Shown piece by piece: positions 13,002 through 17,607 of a stretch of 17,607 nucleotides of DNA. This DNA comes from JBOFCS01 sp051646185 (lineage in GTDB: Bacteria > Actinomycetota > Actinomycetes > Mycobacteriales > Mycobacteriaceae): positions 1 through 17,607 of the forward strand of contig JBOFCS010000052.1 of assembly GCA_051646185.1 (NCBI GenBank), written 5' to 3'. The notes beneath the pieces are model-generated. The model was not told the origin of the DNA. It did no database searches and saw nothing but the letters and a program-made list of their open reading frames with translations. Made by a program: the position numbers and the translations under genes. How positions within the stretch are numbered: position 1 is the first letter of the stretch; every line of letters starts with the position of its first letter.

Positions 13002-14180
13002 ATGGAGTTAACGAGCATGAAGTTTCGTGCTGTTCGGGAAGATTTTGCAGAATCTATAGCTTGGGTTGCCCGAAGTTTGCCGGCTAGGCCGCCGGTTCCT
13101 GTTCTTGGTGGAGTATTACTCTCAGCCAATGACAGTGGAGTAACTGTTTCTGGGTTTGATTACGAGGTTTCAGCTCAAGTTGAGGTTTCAGCAGAGGTTT
13201 CTTCGGTAGGCCAAGCTTTGGTTTCAGGAAAATTACTTGCCGATATCACAAAATCCTTACCAGCAAAACCTGTGGATGTCAGTGTTGATGGCACTAGAGT
13301 TTTGATTAGTTGTGGTAGTGCAAAATTTTCCTTGCCAACTATGCCAGTGGAAGACTATCCAAAATTGCCAGAATTGCCCTCAGCAACTGGAACTATTCCG
13401 GCTGATATTTTTGCTGAGGCTATTGGACAGGTTGCTGTAGCCGCGGGTAAAGACGACACTCTTCCGATGCTTACCGGAGTCAGAGTGGAAATCGAAGGTA
13501 CTGAAGTAGTTCTTGCTGCCACTGATCGTTTTCGCTTAGCAGTAAGAAAGCTTCAATGGACACCAAAAACTGTGGATACCGGAGCCGCTGTTTTGGTTCC
13601 TGCAAAAACTCTTTCTGAGTCTGCTCGGTCAGTGTCCGGTAGTAATGAAGTCGAACTCGCGCTTGGTTCGAGTCAATCTATTGGGACCGATGGATTATTG
13701 GGAATTGTCAGTAATGGAAGAAAAACTACTACCAGGTTGTTAGATGCGGAATTTCCAAAATTTCGTCAGCTGCTGCCCAAAGAACATACCGCTATGGCGA
13801 TTCTTGATGTTGCTGAACTCACTGAAGCAATTAAGCGTGTTGCTTTAGTAGCCGATCGTGGTGCGCAAGTTCGAATGGATTTTTCTGACGAAGGGCTTGT
13901 TCTTTCAGCTGGGGGAGATGATGCAGGACGTGCTGAAGAAACTTTGCCTGTGGAATTTTTTGGTGAAGCGTTAGTTATTGCTTTTAATCCGGGATATCTT
14001 ATTGATGGACTTGGTTCTTTACATTCACAAAAAGTAACTTTTGGTTTTACTAGCTCAAGTAGACCAGCAGTACTAAGACCAGCGGGTGACGACGAAATTG
14101 TGGCTGGTGATAACAAAAATTATCCAGCTCCAGATACTGATTACACTTATCTGCTGATGCCAGTGCGTTTACCGGGCTAG
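13002..14180 (+). CDS. dnaN: DNA polymerase III subunit beta (sliding clamp)
   Basis: A 392-residue ring-forming clamp that tethers polymerase III to DNA. The N-terminus (MKFRAVREDFAESIAWVARS, then LPARPPVPVLGGVLL) and the C-terminal YLLMPVRLPG, which forms part of the partner-binding pocket, are diagnostic. The three tandem clamp folds fill the usual length. Start: ATG at 13002 with GAGAGGA eleven bases upstream; ATG at 13017 is possible and would remove only five residues, and the upstream TTG at 12966 lies in the leader repeat. It follows oriC and is 51 bp before recF. An internal one-mismatch DnaA box (TGTGGATAC, 13571-13579) is probably chance. Confidence 0.97.
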   Translation: MELTSMKFRAVREDFAESIAWVARSLPARPPVPVLGGVLLSANDSGVTVSGFDYEVSAQVEVSAEVSSVGQALVSGKLLADITKSLPAKPVDVSVDGTRVLISCGSAKFSLPTMPVEDYPKLPELPSATGTIPADIFAEAIGQVAVAAGKDDTLPMLTGVRVEIEGTEVVLAATDRFRLAVRKLQWTPKTVDTGAAVLVPAKTLSESARSVSGSNEVELALGSSQSIGTDGLLGIVSNGRKTTTRLLDAEFPKFRQLLPKEHTAMAILDVAELTEAIKRVALVADRGAQVRMDFSDEGLVLSAGGDDAGRAEETLPVEFFGEALVIAFNPGYLIDGLGSLHSQKVTFGFTSSSRPAVLRPAGDDEIVAGDNKNYPAPDTDYTYLLMPVRLPG

Positions 14181-14231
14181 TAGATAAGTACTGATGTACC
14201 TGTTAACTATCAGACAGAGGCGAATTATCTG

Positions 14232-15446
14232 ATGTATGTTCGCTATTTTGCTCTACGTGATTTCCGTTCTTGGGATCAGGTAGATTTTGAACTTAGTTCT
14301 GGTACAACAGTTTTTATTGGTCCAAATGGTTATGGTAAAACTAATCTGCTTGAAGCAATAGGCTATACATCCACACTTTCCTCGCATCGGGTACCAACCG
14401 ATATTCCCTTAATTAGGGAAGGTTTACAACGTTCTTTAGTTACGGCTATTGCGGTAAATGATGATCGCGAACTTACCGTTGATATTGAAATAGTTCTCGG
14501 TAAAGCAAATAAAGCACGAATTAATAAATCTCCAGTGCGCAGCCCGCGGGAAATTTTAGGTATAGTCAAGACAGTACTTTTTGCTCCAGAAGATTTATCT
14601 TTGATACGTGGTGATCCCACTGAACGACGTCGGTATCTAGATGAACTTGCATCGAGCAGAAGACCTGCCATAGCAGGTATTCGAGCTGATTATGACAAGG
14701 TTTTACGTCAAAGATCAGCTCTTCTTAAAACTGCAGGTGCAGCTTTACGCCGTGGGTATAAAACTGAAACCGCTACGAATGCTCTAATAACACTAGATGT
14801 TTGGGATGGATACTTAGCTTCGTATGGTGCTCAGCTGGTTGTTGCTAGATTAAAGTTATTAAGATCATTAGCACCTTATCTTAAACAGAATTATAGATCT
14901 ATTGCCCCGGAATCTAGATCAGCAACTGTTCGATATAAAAGCAGTTTAGGTGAAGACTTTCCGCCAGAATATATTGATCCATCTCTTAGTTCCGATTTAA
15001 TTGATGTAGAGCTCATTGAAGCACTTCTTTTAAAACAATTAAATCTTCTGCGGAATAAAGAAATTGAACGAGGTGTGTGTTTAGTCGGGCCACACCGTGA
15101 TGATCTTGATCTTATGTTGGGCGATTCTCCAGCCAAAGGTTACGCAAGTCATGGGGAATCTTGGTCTTATGCACTTTCTTTAAGGCTAGCTGCTTTTGAT
15201 CTACAACGAAGTGATGGTACCGATCCAGTACTTATGCTTGATGATGTGTTTGCCGAACTTGATAAATCTCGACGCAAAGCTTTAGCTCTAGTTGCTGAAC
15301 AGGCTGAACAAGTCTTAATTACAGCTGCTGTTCCTGAAGACGTTCCGCAAGAGTTATCGTCAAAAAAATTTTTTATTACAATGAAGGACATCGCCGAGGG
15401 AAATAGACTTTCTACTACAAACTCGTTAGAAGTGGTTGATGGATAA
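14232..15446 (+). CDS. recF: DNA replication/repair protein RecF
   Basis: A 404-residue SMC-like ATPase that recognises ssDNA gaps and loads RecA with RecO and RecR. The N-terminus MYVRYFALRDFRSWD is the family start. Walker A is GPNGYGKT (30-37), the Q-loop region includes VLFAPEDLSLIRGDP, and CLVGPHRDDLDL, the SHGESWSYALSLRLA signature and Walker B VLMLDDVFAELD follow in order. The ATG at 14232 has AGAGGCGAA upstream. Codon and base use is visibly AT-richer than in the parA–parB side of the window, in line with its dnaA/dnaN neighbours. It overlaps the next gene by eight bases. Confidence 0.97.
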   Translation: MYVRYFALRDFRSWDQVDFELSSGTTVFIGPNGYGKTNLLEAIGYTSTLSSHRVPTDIPLIREGLQRSLVTAIAVNDDRELTVDIEIVLGKANKARINKSPVRSPREILGIVKTVLFAPEDLSLIRGDPTERRRYLDELASSRRPAIAGIRADYDKVLRQRSALLKTAGAALRRGYKTETATNALITLDVWDGYLASYGAQLVVARLKLLRSLAPYLKQNYRSIAPESRSATVRYKSSLGEDFPPEYIDPSLSSDLIDVELIEALLLKQLNLLRNKEIERGVCLVGPHRDDLDLMLGDSPAKGYASHGESWSYALSLRLAAFDLQRSDGTDPVLMLDDVFAELDKSRRKALALVAEQAEQVLITAAVPEDVPQELSSKKFFITMKDIAEGNRLSTTNSLEVVDG

Positions 15447-15993
15447 CGAACAAGTTCCACCGGAACAAAAACCAAAACTTCGGGGAGCTGATTTGGCTAG
15501 ACGTGCGTTAGAAGAAGCACGAGCTGCTGCACAAGCAAAAGGTAAAGCGGTCGGACAAGGGCGTCGATCTAATCCAGGTCGCACTGCACACAGTAATGCA
15601 CGTAATCGTCGATCTTGGTCAGGTCCGGGACCAGATTCTCGTGATCCTCAAGCCTTTGGCTCGCTTACTAGTTCCTTAGCCCAAAGTAGAGGTTGGTCGG
15701 ATAAAGTTTCAGAAGGCTTAATTTTTGGCCGTTGGAGCATAGTTGTTGGTGATGACATCGCTCAGCATGCCCAACCCGTGGCTCTTAATGAGGGTGTTCT
15801 TGCTATAACAGCAGAATCTACAGCTTGGGCAACCCAGCTACGACTGATGCAAGCACAAATTTTGGCAAAAATAGCTGAAGCGATAGGTCCCAGTGTTGTT
15901 AAAGCACTAAAAATTACTGGTCCGGTTAGTCCGAGCTGGCGTAAAGGAGAGCGCCATATCCGCGGTCGCGGACCTCGCGATACCTATGGCTAA
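15439..15993 (+). CDS. dciA: DciA-family (DUF721) protein, putative replicative-helicase operator/loader
   Basis: A 184-residue protein from the ATG at 15439, which overlaps the recF stop by eight bases (a TTG one codon earlier is the alternative). The N-terminal ~85 residues are basic, low-complexity and rich in Ala/Arg/Gly (ADLARRALEEARAAAQAKGK). The DUF721 domain follows (~88-160): WSDKVSEGLIFGRWSIVVGD, then IAQHAQPVALNEGVLAITAE and STAWATQLRLMQ. This is the normal recF-linked actinobacterial gene (Rv0004 in M. tuberculosis). DciA proteins help load the DnaB helicase in bacteria without DnaC; that role is known for family members and inferred here. In most relatives gyrB follows; here it does not. 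Confidence 0.93.
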   Translation: MDNEQVPPEQKPKLRGADLARRALEEARAAAQAKGKAVGQGRRSNPGRTAHSNARNRRSWSGPGPDSRDPQAFGSLTSSLAQSRGWSDKVSEGLIFGRWSIVVGDDIAQHAQPVALNEGVLAITAESTAWATQLRLMQAQILAKIAEAIGPSVVKALKITGPVSPSWRKGERHIRGRGPRDTYG

Positions 15994-16140
15994 ATTTTTT
16001 ATGCAGATAACGGCAAGAAAAGCGTTGGCTTGAGCAAAAGCCCATGATAATGTGCATAAAAGTTACAGATAAATTATTATTTGTGGCTGACCGCATCAGT
16101 AGTAATCTTGGGTTAGTGTAAATTTGGTGAAGGAGTTTCG

Positions 16141-17061
16141 ATGACCGTAAATATGGTCCCAAGCGATGCCCTGGCAACAGAAGTTCCTGAGCCGGACAAT
16201 ATAATTTTGCAAGCAAGAAACGTTAAGTTTGATTGGAATACTCTACCCATGCACTGGGTTCCAGGTGATCCATTTGTCACTCACACATTTAATGTTTTAC
16301 ACCTACTGCTTCCCGCCGGCGAAGATTGGTTTGTGGAAACCTTTAAAGAAGCTTTGCCACTAATTCAGGATGAAAACCTAAGAGAACAAGTTATTGGTTT
16401 TATTGGACAAGAAGCAGTTCATTCACAATCTCATACCGGGGTACTGGTACATCTCAAGGAAAAGGGTCTGGACCCGACTCCCTTTACAGACCAAATGAAT
16501 TGGTTTTTTGGCAAAGTTCTAGGACCAAATCTTGCAGCTAATGGCGATCCACAAAATAATCTAGTAGAGCGGCTTTCAGTAATTGCTGCAATAGAGCACG
16601 TGACAGCATTCCTTGGAGATTGGGTACTTAATGCTCAGGCCTTAGATAGCGCCAATATCCATCCAACTATGCTTGATCTTCTTCGTTGGCATGGGGCTGA
16701 AGAAGTGGAACACCGTTGTGTTGCTCATGATGTTTTACAATATTTTGATAAAAGGTATAGCCGACGGATACGGACTGGGCTAATAATTTTTCCGGCCCTA
16801 TGGTGGATTTGGATCCGCGGTGTTCGTTTTTTAATGGCGCATGATCCAGAGCTTTCTCAGTGGTCAAAACATCGACGTAAGCCGCATTGGTCCGACTTTT
16901 TTGCGGCAGGCCGACGCGGAATGTTGCCAAAAGCAGCACATCTTTTTGTTAGTATGTCACGGTCATTTAAACCGCATTATCATCCACGGGATGAAGGTTC
17001 TACGGCTCAGGCTGTAAAATATTTGGCTTCATCTCCGGCAGCATTGGCAGCTTCGCGTTGA
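16141..17061 (+). CDS. COG3687/PF10118 predicted metal-dependent hydrolase (ferritin-like, possible di-iron enzyme)
   Basis: A 306-residue protein with GAAGGAG five bases before its ATG. The family is annotated as 'metal-dependent hydrolase' by prediction only; no reaction is known to me. Putative metal ligands are spread over helices as in ferritin-like di-iron proteins: Glu66 (WFVETFKEA), Glu91 and His94 in QEAVHSQSH, Glu152-His153 in AIEHVT, and a Glu/His-rich HGAEEVEHRCVAHD (184-197). A hydrophobic segment at ~213-228 (GLIIFPALWWIWIRGV) may bind the membrane. The stop codon overlaps the start of a flavoprotein reductase gene, suggesting one functional unit. It sits in the place usually occupied by gyrB. 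Family assignment is good; substrate and reaction are unknown. Confidence 0.85.
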   Translation: MTVNMVPSDALATEVPEPDNIILQARNVKFDWNTLPMHWVPGDPFVTHTFNVLHLLLPAGEDWFVETFKEALPLIQDENLREQVIGFIGQEAVHSQSHTGVLVHLKEKGLDPTPFTDQMNWFFGKVLGPNLAANGDPQNNLVERLSVIAAIEHVTAFLGDWVLNAQALDSANIHPTMLDLLRWHGAEEVEHRCVAHDVLQYFDKRYSRRIRTGLIIFPALWWIWIRGVRFLMAHDPELSQWSKHRRKPHWSDFFAAGRRGMLPKAAHLFVSMSRSFKPHYHPRDEGSTAQAVKYLASSPAALAASR

Positions 17062-17607
17062 AAGATAAAACAAATTTAGGAAAAATTGTTGATGGTCTTA
17101 TAGCGTCGCGGCCAAAAAGCCTGGATGTTCCCAAAGATTATCGAGGCCGAGAATCACCTGATCGATCGATGAGGGTGATGCAAAATTTAGTGAAGAATTA
17201 TTTTTGGGTAATTAATTCGCGAACTTACCGTGATTATTATTCTGACCAAGTACAAAGTTCTACACAAGAATTAGTACTCATTGATCGTGAGATTGTGGCT
17301 GAAGATAACAATGTTGTGTTGTTGACTCTTGCAGCTGCTGACCGGGTGGACTTGCCTAAATGGCAACCGGGTTGCCATTTAGATTTCCATCTGCCTTCTG
17401 GTAGACAGCGACAGTATTCGCTGTGTGGAGATCCCGATAATCGTGGTGTGTATCAAGTGGCTGTTCGTAAAATTCCAGAAGGTGGAGGTGGTTCGCTTGA
17501 GATGCATTCCCTTCAAATAGGTGTTTCGCTTTCAATCCGAGGACCCCGCAACGGATTTCCATTTGTCGGTGAAGGTTCTGCATTATTCATTGCCGGTGGT
17601 ATTGGTA
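17058..17607 (+). CDS. Ferredoxin-reductase-like oxidoreductase, PDR/VanB type (3'-truncated by window edge)
   Basis: 183 residues are visible before the window ends. After a ~65-residue N-terminal extension comes the reductase fold: ELVLIDREIVAEDNNVVLLTL, the substrate-like WQPGCHLDFHLPSGRQRQYS in which RQYSLCGDP (118-126) is the flavin-binding RxYS motif, SLSIRGPRNGFPF, and then ALFIAGGIG (175-183), the start of the NAD(P)-binding domain. Relatives of this type (phthalate dioxygenase reductase, VanB) end with a plant-type 2Fe-2S domain, which would lie outside the window. The start is taken as TTG at 17058, sharing four bases with the stop of the preceding gene; ATG at 17169 is an alternative but no ribosome-binding site precedes either. 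It probably feeds electrons to the PF10118 protein. Confidence 0.85.
   Translation, partial: MKDKTNLGKIVDGLIASRPKSLDVPKDYRGRESPDRSMRVMQNLVKNYFWVINSRTYRDYYSDQVQSSTQELVLIDREIVAEDNNVVLLTLAAADRVDLPKWQPGCHLDFHLPSGRQRQYSLCGDPDNRGVYQVAVRKIPEGGGGSLEMHSLQIGVSLSIRGPRNGFPFVGEGSALFIAGGIG

Noticed and set aside
13571..13579. DnaA-box-like TGTGGATAC inside dnaN
   Set aside because: Single isolated one-mismatch 9-mer in coding sequence; expected by chance and not clustered.
16027..16042. GGCTT/AAGCC hairpin after dciA as a terminator
   Set aside because: Stem of only 5 bp with no U-tract; too weak to call, although some terminator may lie in this 147-bp spacer.
1..17607. Defence island, prophage, integrated element, CRISPR array, tRNA or rRNA genes
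   Set aside because: None seen: almost all genes are conserved origin-region housekeeping genes, and no transposase, integrase, tandem spacer array or tRNA-like fold was recognised.

Overview
The window is the chromosomal replication-origin region of an actinobacterium of the order Mycobacteriales, most like Corynebacterium. The gene order sigM – anti-sigma – trxB – trxA – cwlM – acetyltransferase – parB – parA – rsmG – khpB – yidC – yidD – rnpA – rpmH – dnaA – oriC – dnaN – recF – dciA is the classical one for that order. The proteins carry its hallmarks: a CwlM pseudo-amidase, RpmH with the PNNRRRARVHGFR core, and a DciA-type DUF721 protein. There is no gnd gene between dnaN and recF, unlike in some mycobacteria. 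Base composition looks unusually AT-rich for the group, especially in dnaA, recF and the origin. The species was not determined.

Layout. (1) 1-2784, plus strand: the 3' part of an ECF sigma factor (SigM), a membrane protein in the anti-sigma position, thioredoxin reductase and thioredoxin. This is a thiol-stress module, and a SigM/SigH-like promoter can be read in front of trxB. (2) 2952-4184, plus: CwlM, which has lost the recognisable amidase zinc ligands. It converges with a minus-strand GNAT-like gene (4171-4872). (3) 5074-10526, minus: the origin-proximal block parB, parA, rsmG, khpB, yidC, yidD, rnpA and rpmH. It covers chromosome segregation (two parS sites inside the coding starts of parA and rsmG), 16S rRNA methylation, RNA binding, membrane-protein insertion, RNase P and ribosomal protein bL34. 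Several hairpins separate the transcription units. (4) 10527-15993, plus: the dnaA leader with DnaA boxes, dnaA, the AT-rich intergenic oriC with DnaA boxes and a dyad, then dnaN, recF and dciA. (5) 16141-17607, plus: instead of the expected gyrB, a COG3687/PF10118 'metal-dependent hydrolase' translationally coupled to a phthalate-dioxygenase-reductase-like flavoprotein that runs off the window.

Most genes are ordinary, conserved housekeeping genes and no mobile element, CRISPR array, tRNA or rRNA was seen. The parts that deserve a second look are the hydrolase/reductase pair in the usual gyrB position, the degenerate CwlM active site, the promoter in front of trxB, and a set of long perfect inverted repeats in the parA–rsmG–khpB spacers and in oriC.
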